A stretch of DNA of 28,178 nt, from positions 1 to 28,178 of the forward strand of contig CAXGUU010000004.1 of NCBI GenBank assembly GCA_964012875.1, given 5' to 3'. Below are positions 13,930-21,823 of the stretch, one piece after another; positions within the stretch are counted from its first letter, which is position 1; each line of letters starts with the position of its first letter. Both the position numbers and the translations under genes were made by a program. A model generated the notes under the pieces. It ran no database searches, was not told where the DNA came from, and was given only the letters and a program-made list of their open reading frames with translations. The DNA is from CAXGUU01 sp964012875. Its GTDB lineage: Bacteria > Pseudomonadota > Gammaproteobacteria > Ga0077536.

Positions 13930-15335
13930 GGCAGCAAGGTCCGCGGGTCGGTGATGCGGCCGCTGACCGCACTCGCTGCCGCGGTCGCTGGGCTGGCAAG
14001 GTGGGTGCGACCGCCCCGCCCCTGGCGCCCCTGAAAGTTGCGGTTCGAGGTGGAGACACAGCGCTCGCCGTCATGCAGTTGATCGCCGTTCATGGCGATA
14101 CACATCGAGCAACCGGGCCGGCGCCATTCGAAACCAGCGCGCAGAAAGACCTGGTCGAGACCTTCAACTTCCGCCGCCGCCAGCACCGCCTTTGACCCGG
14201 GTACTACCAGTGCTCGTACACCGTCGGCGACCTGTCGGCCCTTGATCAACGCGGCGGCGGCACGCAGGTCAGACAAGCGACTGTTCGTGCATGAACCGAT
14301 AAACACCTTATCGATGGCGATGTTGCTGAATCGCTCGCCTGGTTTGAGTCCCATGTACTCGCATGCCTGCTCGGCTGCCACACGCTCGGAGGACGAATTG
14401 AAGCGCGCGGGGTCAGGTACCGCCGCTTCGACACCAGCGACCTGGGCCGGGCTCGTACCCCACGTGACCTGCGGCGACAAAGCATCGACCGTGAACGAAA
14501 TTTCCCTCGCTGCGACCGCATCGGCGTCAGACGGCAGCTGTCGCCAGTCGTCCAATGCCTGATCCCATGCCTGCCCATGCGGCGCATAGGGGCGCCCGGC
14601 CAGGTATTCGTAGGTCACATCGTCCGGCGCAACCTGCCCCATGCGTGCGCCCATCTCGATGCTCAGGTTGCATAAAGTCAGACGTGCCTCGATGTCGAGC
14701 GCAGCCGTCGTCTCGCCGCAAAATTCGAGTGCATAACCGTCGGCGGCACTGGCGCCATATTGTCCGATCAATGCCAAAATCAGATCTTTCGCGCTGACAC
14801 CATCAGCGAGACGACCGCTCAGATTGACCCGCATGACTTTGGGCCTGCGCTGTACGATGGTTTGAGTCGCCAGCACATGGGCAAGTTCCGAAGTGCCAAT
14901 GCCCCAGGCCAGCGCCCCCAGCCCACCCACTGTGCAGGTGTGGCTATCGCCGCAGGCGAGTGTCAGTCCGGGTAGCGCTATGCCCTGCTCGGGGGCTAAT
15001 ACATGCACGATGCCCTGCTCGGGTTCGGCAATATCGAATAACTTGATGCCATGCTTACGGCAGTTGCTTCTGAGTGTGTCGACATGCCGGCTATTGCCGA
15101 CCTGCGTGCGTTCGCTGCGGTCGGGCGCCGACGAGACGACGTGATCGTGCGTCGCGAAACACAGGTCCGGCCGCCGTACCGGGTGTCCTCCGTCGTCGAC
15201 GCTGGCGAATGCAACGTCGCTCGCCAATTCATGCATGACGTGGCGGTCGACGTAAACAAGATCGTAATCACCACCCAGGCGGCGCACGCAGTGCGCATCC
15301 CAGATCTTGTCGAACAGCAGACGCGGTTCAGTCAT
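13926..15335 (-). CDS. leuC-like: LeuC-like large subunit of an aconitase-family hydratase
   Basis: The 469-residue catalytic subunit carries the [4Fe-4S] cluster: Cys349 in IGSCTNSRLSDLRAA, and Cys409 and Cys412 in RRPGCSMCIAMNGD, matching E. coli LeuC Cys347/407/410. GDSHT is at 129-133, and STSNRNFQGRQGRGGRTHLA near the C-terminus is intact. The segment after GDSHT reads CTVGGLGALAWGIG, where classical LeuC has ATHGAFGALAFGIG; this divergence near the active site suits a paralogue with another substrate. The cluster makes it oxygen-sensitive. It follows the lyase gene by 23 bases and overlaps the small-subunit gene. Reaction: stereospecific addition or removal of water on a small di- or tricarboxylate. 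Confidence 0.9.
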   Translation of the reverse strand: MTEPRLLFDKIWDAHCVRRLGGDYDLVYVDRHVMHELASDVAFASVDDGGHPVRRPDLCFATHDHVVSSAPDRSERTQVGNSRHVDTLRSNCRKHGIKLFDIAEPEQGIVHVLAPEQGIALPGLTLACGDSHTCTVGGLGALAWGIGTSELAHVLATQTIVQRRPKVMRVNLSGRLADGVSAKDLILALIGQYGASAADGYALEFCGETTAALDIEARLTLCNLSIEMGARMGQVAPDDVTYEYLAGRPYAPHGQAWDQALDDWRQLPSDADAVAAREISFTVDALSPQVTWGTSPAQVAGVEAAVPDPARFNSSSERVAAEQACEYMGLKPGERFSNIAIDKVFIGSCTNSRLSDLRAAAALIKGRQVADGVRALVVPGSKAVLAAAEVEGLDQVFLRAGFEWRRPGCSMCIAMNGDQLHDGERCVSTSNRNFQGRQGRGGRTHLASPATAAASAVSGRITDPRTLLP

Positions 15336-15358
15336 CCCGAGGCACGATCGTTTACCGA

Positions 15359-16240
15359 CTATTTCGCCCAGCGTTTCTCAAACGCCCAGACATCCTCGAA
15401 GCCCATCATGTCATGCATCTCCCCGAGCGGGAACAGCGGGGTATCGAGACCGAGCGAAGTCCCGCGTTCGTGCAATCCGCGATAGACGGCGTCGAGCGCG
15501 GCAGCGGCAGCGGTGAATCCCGTGCCCGGGTAGATCGCAATGGCATAACCGAGTTCGCTCAAACGCCCTCGCTCAATTAACGGCGATCGCCCGCCTTCGA
15601 CCATGTTGGCCAGCAGCGGCGCATCGACTGCGCGCGCGACCTGTTCAAATTCAGTCTCGCTTTCAGGTGACTCCACGAACAGCACGTCGGCGCCCGCCTC
15701 GCGGTATGCCAATGCCCGTTCGATCGCAGCGTCTATCCCAAGCGCGGTGCGCGCGTCGGTGCGGGCGATGATTAAAAGATTCGCATCGCTGCGCGCCTCG
15801 CAGGCAACACTGATCTTATCGGTCATTTCAGCGACATCAATGACCCGCCGGTCCGGCGTATGCCCACACTTTTTCGGAAACTCCTGATCTTCGAGTTGAA
15901 CGGCCGCAATCCCGGCACGCTCATACCCCTCGACGGTATGCCGCACATTGAGCAGACCGCCGTAGCCCGTATCAGCATCGGCGATGACCGGCGCGACGCT
16001 GCCCGCGGCCATGTGGCCCGCGCGGTGGACCATGTCGGCGTAGGATGCGAGCCCCGCATCGGGCAGACCGAGGTACGAGGCAACCGTGCCATAACCCGAC
16101 ATGTAGACCGCCGCCCAAGGGTAACGGTTCGCCAGTTTGACCGACAACATGTCGTAGATGCCCGGCGCGACGATGAGGTCCCCATCGGCATTCCGAATCC
16201 GCTCGGCAAGTGCGGCGCGTTTTTCGGCGGGGCTGTTCAC
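15359..16240 (-). CDS. Isocitrate lyase/PEP mutase superfamily C-C lyase
   Basis: A 293-residue TIM-barrel protein related to methylisocitrate lyase PrpB and 2,3-dimethylmalate lyase. The lyase signature KKCGH is at 123-127, with catalytic Cys125; Mg2+ and substrate residues include Asp88 and Asp90 in ADADTGYGG and Glu117 in QLEDQEF. The cysteine loop argues for a retro-aldol lyase rather than a PEP mutase or phosphonopyruvate hydrolase. The frame extends to 16288, but the homology begins at VNSPAEKRAAL; GTG 16240 lies seven bases after the SDR stop. Expected reaction: splitting a 2-hydroxy or alkyl-substituted dicarboxylate into a 2-oxoacid and a second carboxylate, fitting a product of the LeuCD-like hydratase encoded next. 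Confidence 0.88.
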   Translation of the reverse strand: MNSPAEKRAALAERIRNADGDLIVAPGIYDMLSVKLANRYPWAAVYMSGYGTVASYLGLPDAGLASYADMVHRAGHMAAGSVAPVIADADTGYGGLLNVRHTVEGYERAGIAAVQLEDQEFPKKCGHTPDRRVIDVAEMTDKISVACEARSDANLLIIARTDARTALGIDAAIERALAYREAGADVLFVESPESETEFEQVARAVDAPLLANMVEGGRSPLIERGRLSELGYAIAIYPGTGFTAAAAALDAVYRGLHERGTSLGLDTPLFPLGEMHDMMGFEDVWAFEKRWAK

Positions 16241-16247
16241 GATTGGT

Positions 16248-17015
16248 CTATACGGCCGAATAACCGCCGTCGACCGTGACGACCGCACCGTTCATGAACG
16301 AGGCTTCATCGGACGCGAGGAAGATGACCAGCCAAACGACTTCCTCCGGGCGGCCCAGACGCCCGGTCAGGTGGGCCTGCTCCATGGCACTCCAGATTTC
16401 GTCCTTATTGTCGAACTTTTCCAGGTAACGATGCGGCATCGGTGTATCGATGCCACCGGGCGCGACCGCGTTGACTCGGATTCCATGCTCTTTCAGATCA
16501 TTGGCCATCGAGCGGGCAAGCTGTGCAACACCGGCCTTGGAAGCGCCGTAGGCGGCCATGTCCGGAAAGCCAACCAGGCCACCCGCCGACGAATTATGGA
16601 TGATTGAGCCGCCCCCGCCCTGCGCCACCATCTCGCGCGCCACGACCTGGGACAGCAGAATCGACGCGCGCACATTGACGTTCAGGACGAGGTCGATCTC
16701 ATCTTCGGTCGTCTCCAGAAAGGGGCTGCCCACCATGGCGCCATGATTGTTGAACAGCACATCAATGCGCCCGAAATTATCTTTTGCCGCTTTGACGATG
16801 TTGCCGTGGGTTTCACTTGAGGTGATATCGCCCGCAACGTAGCAAATCCGCTCGGGGTGTGCGGCCATCGCACCCTCGATACGCTCGGTCGGCTGTTCGA
16901 CGATATCGCTGGCGACGATCTTTGCGCCTTCGGCGGCAAAGAGTTCAATGGCCGTCTGGCCCTGCCCGCCGGCTGCACCGGTGATGACGCAGACCTTGTC
17001 CTGCAAACGCCCCAT
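16248..17015 (-). CDS. SDR family NAD(P)-dependent oxidoreductase
   Basis: A 255-residue classical short-chain dehydrogenase. Cofactor loop TGAAGGQG is at 12-19, an acidic residue after the second strand (ASDI, Asp37) favours NAD+, NNHG is at 89-92, Asn114 follows, Ser142/143 lie in HNSSAGG, and the YGASK active site has Tyr156 and Lys160; the C-terminal FMNGAVVTVDGG is typical. It likely oxidises a secondary alcohol or reduces a ketone. It is first in the five-gene operon; AAAAGGA precedes ATG 17015 at good spacing. In this setting it could prepare the substrate of the hydratase-lyase steps or process their product. Substrate unknown. Confidence 0.92.
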   Translation of the reverse strand: MGRLQDKVCVITGAAGGQGQTAIELFAAEGAKIVASDIVEQPTERIEGAMAAHPERICYVAGDITSSETHGNIVKAAKDNFGRIDVLFNNHGAMVGSPFLETTEDEIDLVLNVNVRASILLSQVVAREMVAQGGGGSIIHNSSAGGLVGFPDMAAYGASKAGVAQLARSMANDLKEHGIRVNAVAPGGIDTPMPHRYLEKFDNKDEIWSAMEQAHLTGRLGRPEEVVWLVIFLASDEASFMNGAVVTVDGGYSAV

Positions 17016-17122
17016 GGATCAATCCTTTTCAACGACAAACCGTGAGCGCTATTGTCCAGCAGTCCGCGGGCAATGCAAAGGACCTCCGGGTCTGTTTACG
17101 CGGCGGCGGCGCACGCCCGCGG

Positions 17123-17128
17123 TATACT
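17123..17128 (+). promoter_or_regulatory. Candidate -10 box TATACT for the lipoprotein gene
   Basis: TATACT occurs in GGTATACTCG within a very GC-rich gap, 44 bases upstream of the lipoprotein start. A clear -35 at 17-bp spacing is not seen; TTTACG lies farther away than usual. Confidence 0.35.
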
Positions 17129-17171
17129 CGCGCGGCGCCACCCACCGGCACTGAGGCTACCCTGGCTCGTC

Positions 17172-18263
17172 ATGATCTCGCTGACTCAATCGTTTCGCTC
17201 AATCCTCCTTGGCGCATGTGTTGCCCTGCTGCCAGGCTGCGTGCAATTCGGCCCCAAGTTTATCGAAGCAAGCCGAACGGACTACAACATCGCCATGAAC
17301 CGCACCGAGAACGAGCAGATGCTGCTCAACCTCGTGCGTCTGCGGTACGGCGACGCGCCCTACTTTCTGGAAGCTTCCGCGCTTAATACGCAGTTCCTGT
17401 TTGCACCGAGCGCCGAAGCCAGTTCCGCTTTTGATTTTGATGGCAACAACAGCTACGGCGTGAAAGGCCGTCTCGCCTACGAAGAAAAACCGACGGTGAC
17501 CTACGCACCGCTGCGCGGTCAGGAATTCGTACGCCAGGTTTTATCCCGCGTGAGCCTGGATACCGTGCTGCTACTGGACGCCAGTGGCTGGAGTACCGAA
17601 CGGGTGCTGAGAGTTTGCGTTGAACGTTTGAATCGTCTGGACAATGCTGCTCGCGCGTCAGGGCCAACGCCATCCGAAGCACCAGTCGTTGCCGGTTTCC
17701 GCCGCGCCATCGAGTTATTCGCCGCATTTGAGGCCGCCGGCGACGTGCTGATTTACCGCGAGCCCGACGGCGAACGCGAACGCACTTTTGCTCGTTTCAC
17801 GGAGACGGCACGAACAACAACCGAGTTCTCGGAACTCGCCGATTTACTCGACCTCGATGCATCACTGGACAATTTCGAACTGACGTTCAATCAGGTCGCG
17901 GACAATAAACAGACGATCAATTTTCAAACCCGGTCGTTCATGGGCGTGATGTATTTCCTAGCCCAATCAGTCACCGTACCGGTCGGTGATGTCGATGCCG
18001 GTCACGTAATGGTCACCAAAGATGCAGGCGGGGGGACCTTCGACTGGAACGCGGTGACCGGTGGACTGATGCGAATCGGATCATCGGTATCGAACCCGCG
18101 CGCAGCCGCCGTGAGTGTCAGGTATCGCGGAAGCTGGTTTTACATTGACGATAGCGATCTGCCTTCAAAATCCACCTTCGCGCTCCTCGGTCAGTTGTAT
18201 GCCTTGCAATCGGATGCTGACAATAGCGGTGCGCCCATACTGACCCTGCCCATCGGCGGCTAG
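17172..18263 (+). CDS. Predicted lipoprotein, uncharacterised family
   Basis: A 363-residue exported protein. The N-terminus (MISLTQSFRSILLGACVALLPGC) is a signal peptide ending in a lipobox LLPGC, so Cys23 should be lipidated; Pro-Gly before the Cys and Val-Gln after it do not resemble an inner-membrane Asp+2 signal, so an outer-membrane location is likely. The frame is open back to 17052, but only ATG 17172 gives this signal. The best conserved-looking stretch is NRTENEQMLLNLVRLRYGDA, after which come mainly polar, beta-rich segments and a final SWFYIDDSDLPSKSTFALLGQLYAL motif. I recall similar proteins annotated only as hypothetical and cannot assign a role. It is divergent from the SDR operon. 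Confidence 0.8.
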   Translation: MISLTQSFRSILLGACVALLPGCVQFGPKFIEASRTDYNIAMNRTENEQMLLNLVRLRYGDAPYFLEASALNTQFLFAPSAEASSAFDFDGNNSYGVKGRLAYEEKPTVTYAPLRGQEFVRQVLSRVSLDTVLLLDASGWSTERVLRVCVERLNRLDNAARASGPTPSEAPVVAGFRRAIELFAAFEAAGDVLIYREPDGERERTFARFTETARTTTEFSELADLLDLDASLDNFELTFNQVADNKQTINFQTRSFMGVMYFLAQSVTVPVGDVDAGHVMVTKDAGGGTFDWNAVTGGLMRIGSSVSNPRAAAVSVRYRGSWFYIDDSDLPSKSTFALLGQLYALQSDADNSGAPILTLPIGG

Positions 18264-18318
18264 AACCGCCATCACCCTTCATGGGATCAGATCTGCGCGC
18301 GGCGGGTCTTCAAATGAA

Positions 18319-18339
18319 CAGGCCGTGAACGCGGGCCTG
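18319..18339 (-). terminator. Hairpin between convergent genes, weak terminator candidate
   Basis: CAGGCC and GGCCTG form a perfect 6-bp stem around a nine-base loop, between the ends of the lipoprotein (+) and the small secreted protein (-), starting five bases beyond the latter's stop. On the minus strand the following bases are only moderately T-rich. Confidence 0.35.
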
Positions 18340-18343
18340 ACCG

Positions 18344-18580
18344 TTACTCGCCGCGGCGTTTTCTGTCGTCCGCTTCGATTTTCTGGACCCAGTCGTCGAC
18401 GGCCTTGTCGACGCGCTTGCGGCGCTCACTGCGGTTGTCGTTGGGGTCGTTAGCGCTACTGACTTCACCGGCGTCACCCGATTCGGCCGCCTCGCCTGCA
18501 TCGCCAGCGGCATCACCGCCTTCCTGCGCAGATAGCGGGAACAACATCAGCGCCATCACCAAAATCAATACAAAGCGCAT
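18344..18580 (-). CDS. Small secreted protein, unknown function
   Basis: A 78-residue product with a clear signal peptide (MRFVLILVMALMLFPLSA, cleavage near residue 18). The mature part begins with an acidic, Ala/Gly-rich low-complexity stretch (about 20-45) and ends in a highly charged, probably helical tail containing RSERRKRVDKAVDDWVQKIE. ATG 18580 has GGAG eight bases upstream; the upstream frame to 18625 lacks this support. I do not recognise a family. The acidic linker plus basic amphipathic helix could bind a membrane, nucleic acid or a partner. It is convergent with the lipoprotein gene and downstream of the D-2-hydroxyacid dehydrogenase on the same strand after a 191-base gap. Confidence 0.65.
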   Translation of the reverse strand: MRFVLILVMALMLFPLSAQEGGDAAGDAGEAAESGDAGEVSSANDPNDNRSERRKRVDKAVDDWVQKIEADDRKRRGE

Positions 18581-18771
18581 CTGACGTTCTCCATATAGTT
18601 GCGTATCCACGTGTGCTGATAGCAAGCGTTGTGGCGCTTCGAAACAGGAGCGCTATTGCTGCGCCCCACGGCTTCTCTGAGCACTTTTCAGACGCCAACG
18701 CCACCGCAATTATGCTTGAGGCCGGTTCTAGATAACACGCGAGTTCGGCGCTGTCACTCCCGGCGCAGGGT

Positions 18772-19740
18772 TCAGGAACTGATCCGGTCAAGATTGACCG
18801 CGTTGGCAGGTGTTCGATTGCATCGTATACGCTCGACGTTGGCCGCTACGGCCTTACCAATGCCGGTAAAGCTGCGGTGGGTCGCGCCACCAATATGGGG
18901 TGTGGCGATGACGTTGTGCGCGAGTATAGGGTCGGCCGGCGGAAACGGTTCGTCCCAAAAGACGTCGATCCCTGCGCCGCGGACGTGACCCGCTTCCAGC
19001 GCTTGCTTAAGCGCCGAGTATTCGATGACATGGCCTCGGGCGATATTGACGATGATGACGCCCGGTTTCATCGCGGCGATCATGTCAGCGTTGACCAGTC
19101 CAATGTTGTCCGGCGTCGCCGGGGCAGCCACAACGACGTAGTCGGCGCGGGGCAAAACGCTGAGAGCGTCTTCGGCCGAAACGTGCAGATCAACGTCGAC
19201 AGTCGAATCGCGCTCGCGAGAACCGTTCGGGCCGTGGCGCGAAATCGCGATGAGTCGGACATCAAAGCCGGCAAGGCGGCGCGCGATTTCCTCGCCGATA
19301 CCGCCATAACCGAGGATAGCGACCGTGCTTTGCCACAAGCAATCGGCCAGCGGCGCGCCAACGCGTTGCTCCCGAAATCGCTCGAACGCGGTCGGGATTT
19401 TCCGGGACAGCATTAACAAGAGTGCAATGGCAAGCTCAGCCACCGATTCCGCATTGCCGCTGCCAACGCTCGGTACATTGGCAACAAAGACACCGGCGCG
19501 CGACGCGGCTGGTATATCCACCGTATCGAGCCCGACGCCGAACTGCTGTACCAGGCGCAGGCGTTCGCCCGCGAATGCCGCCGCAGGTATACGGGCAACC
19601 GTTGGAATCAGCACATCGGCCGCGAGTGCTGCTTCCGCGACCTCGTCGCCAGCACACTCAAACACCTCGTCATTCGGCAGCTCTTCCTCCAGCATTTCAC
19701 GGATACGAGTAAAACCGCGGGCACAAAGGCCAATTCGCAT
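18772..19740 (-). CDS. D-isomer-specific 2-hydroxyacid dehydrogenase
   Basis: NAD(H)-dependent interconversion of a D-2-hydroxyacid and a 2-oxoacid. The 322-residue protein has the nucleotide-binding loop GYGGIG at 144-149 and the catalytic triad: Arg235 in NIARGHVIE, Glu264 in GIDVFWDEPF and His282 in ATPHIGGATH. The AQFGVG-like element appears as VQQFGVGLDTVD at about 64-75. There is no ACT domain, so it is not a full SerA-type phosphoglycerate dehydrogenase; glyoxylate/hydroxypyruvate reductase-like or D-malate-like roles are open. AGAAGGTG precedes ATG 19740. It stands alone, but a D-hydroxyacid enzyme near a hydratase-lyase operon could share a pathway. Confidence 0.9.
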   Translation of the reverse strand: MRIGLCARGFTRIREMLEEELPNDEVFECAGDEVAEAALAADVLIPTVARIPAAAFAGERLRLVQQFGVGLDTVDIPAASRAGVFVANVPSVGSGNAESVAELAIALLLMLSRKIPTAFERFREQRVGAPLADCLWQSTVAILGYGGIGEEIARRLAGFDVRLIAISRHGPNGSRERDSTVDVDLHVSAEDALSVLPRADYVVVAAPATPDNIGLVNADMIAAMKPGVIIVNIARGHVIEYSALKQALEAGHVRGAGIDVFWDEPFPPADPILAHNVIATPHIGGATHRSFTGIGKAVAANVERIRCNRTPANAVNLDRISS

Positions 19741-19958
19741 CGTATTTCACCTTCTGGGTAGCGGGCCGTTTCTCCGACCGGGTGGAGCTCAAAAGGGAGA
19801 AAGGGTAAACTTTTTCCGTCTGGCAATCGAGCCAAAGACACTTTCTCCGCACGCGCGGCCGATCGACGGCGTTACACCATAGTCGTAGTATTTGATCATC
19901 CAGAGGCTATCGATTTCAGCGATGAGATCGGCCTCGCTTAGACCATGGGTATAAAGTC

Positions 19959-21224
19959 ATGCACGGGTTGACGTCGAATGAGAACATCAATGACTTCACT
20001 TGGCCTAGTTCTGACGGCACGACCGTGCCGTATCAGGTTTTCACCGACCCGGCTATATTCGAACGCGAGCAGAAACTTATTTACTGTGGTCCTACTTGGC
20101 ATTTTCTAGCACTGGCTGACGAAATCGCCAAGCCCGGAGATTTCAAATCAACGTTCATTGGCACCACGCCCGTCGTTGTAAACCGGACCCGCGATAACGA
20201 GCTCGCTGCTTGGATCAATCGTTGCGCGCATCGGGGTGCCACCGTGTGCCGGGCGCTACGCGGTAACAGCCGGACACACCGTTGCGTTTACCACCAGTGG
20301 ACTTATGATGAACGCGGCGCCCTCCGCGGCGTGCCTTTTCAAAAAGGCCTCAACGACAAGGCAGGTATGCCGGCAGGATTTGACGCCGCACAGCATTCAT
20401 TGACTGCAGTGCGCGTTAGCGAATACCGCGGACTGGTATTCGGGACCCTAAGCGACCGCGCGCCGGAATTGAGTGACTACATCGGGCCGGAAATGCTGCC
20501 CTGGGTCGATCGAATTTTTTGCCGCCCCGTGACTTACCTCGGCTGCACACGGCAGTACTCTAAATCGAACTGGAAGCTTTACTTTGAAAATGTAAAAGAT
20601 CCTTATCACGCCAGCCTGCTTCATCTGTTCCACACATCGTTCAATATCTACCGTTCGAACATGCTCGGGCGTAGCGTGATTGATTCCCGCAATGGTCTGC
20701 ATTCCATCCTGACCAGTACGCCACTCGCCGACGAAGTGACAGCGGGAACATACCGAAAACAAGGCATCACAACCTACGATCAGAACCTCAAGCTTGCCGA
20801 TCCCAGCATTCTTGAAATCCGCGAGGAATTCCGGGAGCAGACCAGCAACAATATTCACACCTTGTTTCCAAGTACCGTCATTCAGCAAATCCATAACACC
20901 CTGGCCGTGCGACAGGTGCTGCCCAAGAAAGTCGACGAGTTCGAGCTTATATTTCATTTCTTTGGCTATGCCGATGACGACGACGATTTGCGGGCAATGC
21001 GTATCAAGCAGGCGAACCTGGTTGGACCTGCGGGCTACATTTCCATGGAAGACACCGAAGCGACCGAACTGGTCCAACAAGCGATCAGCTCTGCCGACAA
21101 CGACGCAACTTCCTATATCGCCATGGGTGACAAGTCGGTGGATGGCACCTCGAGCCTGATCACCGAATACTTGATTCGCGGTTTCTGGAACGGCTATCGC
21201 GATCTGATGGGGTGGGGATCGTGA
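19959..21224 (+). CDS. Aromatic-ring-hydroxylating dioxygenase, Rieske alpha subunit
   Basis: Catalytic subunit of a Rieske non-haem iron oxygenase (421 residues). The [2Fe-2S] motif is C-x-H-x17-C-x2-H: Cys89 and His91 in CAHRG, Cys109 and His112 in CVYHQW. The mononuclear iron site is His217 and His222 in DPYHASLLH, with bridging Asp214 and probable third ligand Asp365 (SMEDTEA). ENVKDPYHASLLHLFHTSF, followed by RSNMLGRSVIDSRNG, recalls the anthranilate (AndAc), salicylate-5-hydroxylase (NagG) and ortho-halobenzoate group, so an ortho-substituted benzoate is a reasonable guess. Ferredoxin and reductase genes are absent. The beta subunit follows with a four-base overlap. The ATG lacks a strong ribosome site. 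Confidence 0.92.
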   Translation: MHGLTSNENINDFTWPSSDGTTVPYQVFTDPAIFEREQKLIYCGPTWHFLALADEIAKPGDFKSTFIGTTPVVVNRTRDNELAAWINRCAHRGATVCRALRGNSRTHRCVYHQWTYDERGALRGVPFQKGLNDKAGMPAGFDAAQHSLTAVRVSEYRGLVFGTLSDRAPELSDYIGPEMLPWVDRIFCRPVTYLGCTRQYSKSNWKLYFENVKDPYHASLLHLFHTSFNIYRSNMLGRSVIDSRNGLHSILTSTPLADEVTAGTYRKQGITTYDQNLKLADPSILEIREEFREQTSNNIHTLFPSTVIQQIHNTLAVRQVLPKKVDEFELIFHFFGYADDDDDLRAMRIKQANLVGPAGYISMEDTEATELVQQAISSADNDATSYIAMGDKSVDGTSSLITEYLIRGFWNGYRDLMGWGS

Positions 21225-21706
21225 GCTTCATGCAGGACTCACAACGGGACTATTTTCGTATCGAACGCCTGTTCGCTGAATATTGCGCCTGCATCGATGA
21301 AGGTGAGCTCGAACGATGGCCCGAACTGTTCGTCGAAGACGGTTGCTATCAGATGATCCCACGCGAGAATTACGAACATGGTCATCCTATCCCTCTGGTC
21401 CTCTTGGATGGCAGGGGCATGATGAAGGACCGCGTGTACTCCTTGCGTAATGCCAATATCTTCGCTGCCCATCGCTATCGCCACGCACTGTCCGGCATCC
21501 GAATCACCGAACAGAACGGAACGGTCATCCGCGTGTCATCGTCCTACATCGTCGCCCGAACGCTAGACAACGGTGAAACCGAGGTTTTTCAGGCAGGCAG
21601 CTACTACGATCGACTGGTAGAAGAAAACGGTGAACTCAAATTCCACGAGCGCCTGGTCGTCTACGACACGGCGCGCGTCAAAACGCTTCTGGCGACACCA
21701 GTTTAA
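21221..21706 (+). CDS. Aromatic-ring-hydroxylating dioxygenase, beta subunit
   Basis: Structural NTF2-fold partner of the alpha subunit in an (alpha-beta)3 oxygenase. About 161 residues, normal length. Family hallmarks are the N-terminal EYCACIDEGELERWPELFVEDGCYQ segment (broken here only by length), the central VYSLRNANIFAAHRYRHALS and the C-terminal FHERLVVYDTARVKTLL. GTG 21221 overlaps the alpha stop (GTGA) and has a G-rich ribosome site upstream; GTG 21212 and ATG 21230 are alternatives in the same frame. The coupling ensures equal subunit supply. Its similarity, like that of the alpha subunit, points to the benzoate/anthranilate/salicylate branch. Confidence 0.9.
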   Translation: MSFMQDSQRDYFRIERLFAEYCACIDEGELERWPELFVEDGCYQMIPRENYEHGHPIPLVLLDGRGMMKDRVYSLRNANIFAAHRYRHALSGIRITEQNGTVIRVSSSYIVARTLDNGETEVFQAGSYYDRLVEENGELKFHERLVVYDTARVKTLLATPV

Positions 21707-21799
21707 GCGCACTAATCCATCGAGGTTCGGCCGGTCAGGTTACGCACAGGAATTAAAGCCACTACCGCAGCCGCTTGCCGCGCACTGTAAGTGGGTTAC

Positions 21800-21823
21800 G
21801 AGAAGGCTCTGCCTAACCTTCTC
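21800..21823 (+). terminator. Hairpin downstream of the dioxygenase genes, terminator candidate
   Basis: GAGAAGG and CCTTCTC are a perfect 7-bp stem with a 10-base loop, about 95 bases after the beta-subunit stop and before the oppositely oriented MoaD-like gene. No U-run follows, so intrinsic termination is uncertain. The remaining bases of this roughly 200-base gap hold no gene I can support. Confidence 0.3.

Noticed and set aside
19789..19956. Minus-strand open stretch of 55 codons with protein-like composition (includes LIAEIDSLWMIKYYDYGV) upstream of the Rieske gene
   Set aside because: It has only an internal ATG, no ribosome site and a stop immediately upstream; it might be a decayed gene end, but I recognise no family and cannot support it.
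20448..21080. Minus-strand 210-codon frame opposite the Rieske alpha subunit
   Set aside because: It is antisense to an unambiguous Rieske oxygenase and has no recognisable domain or ribosome site.
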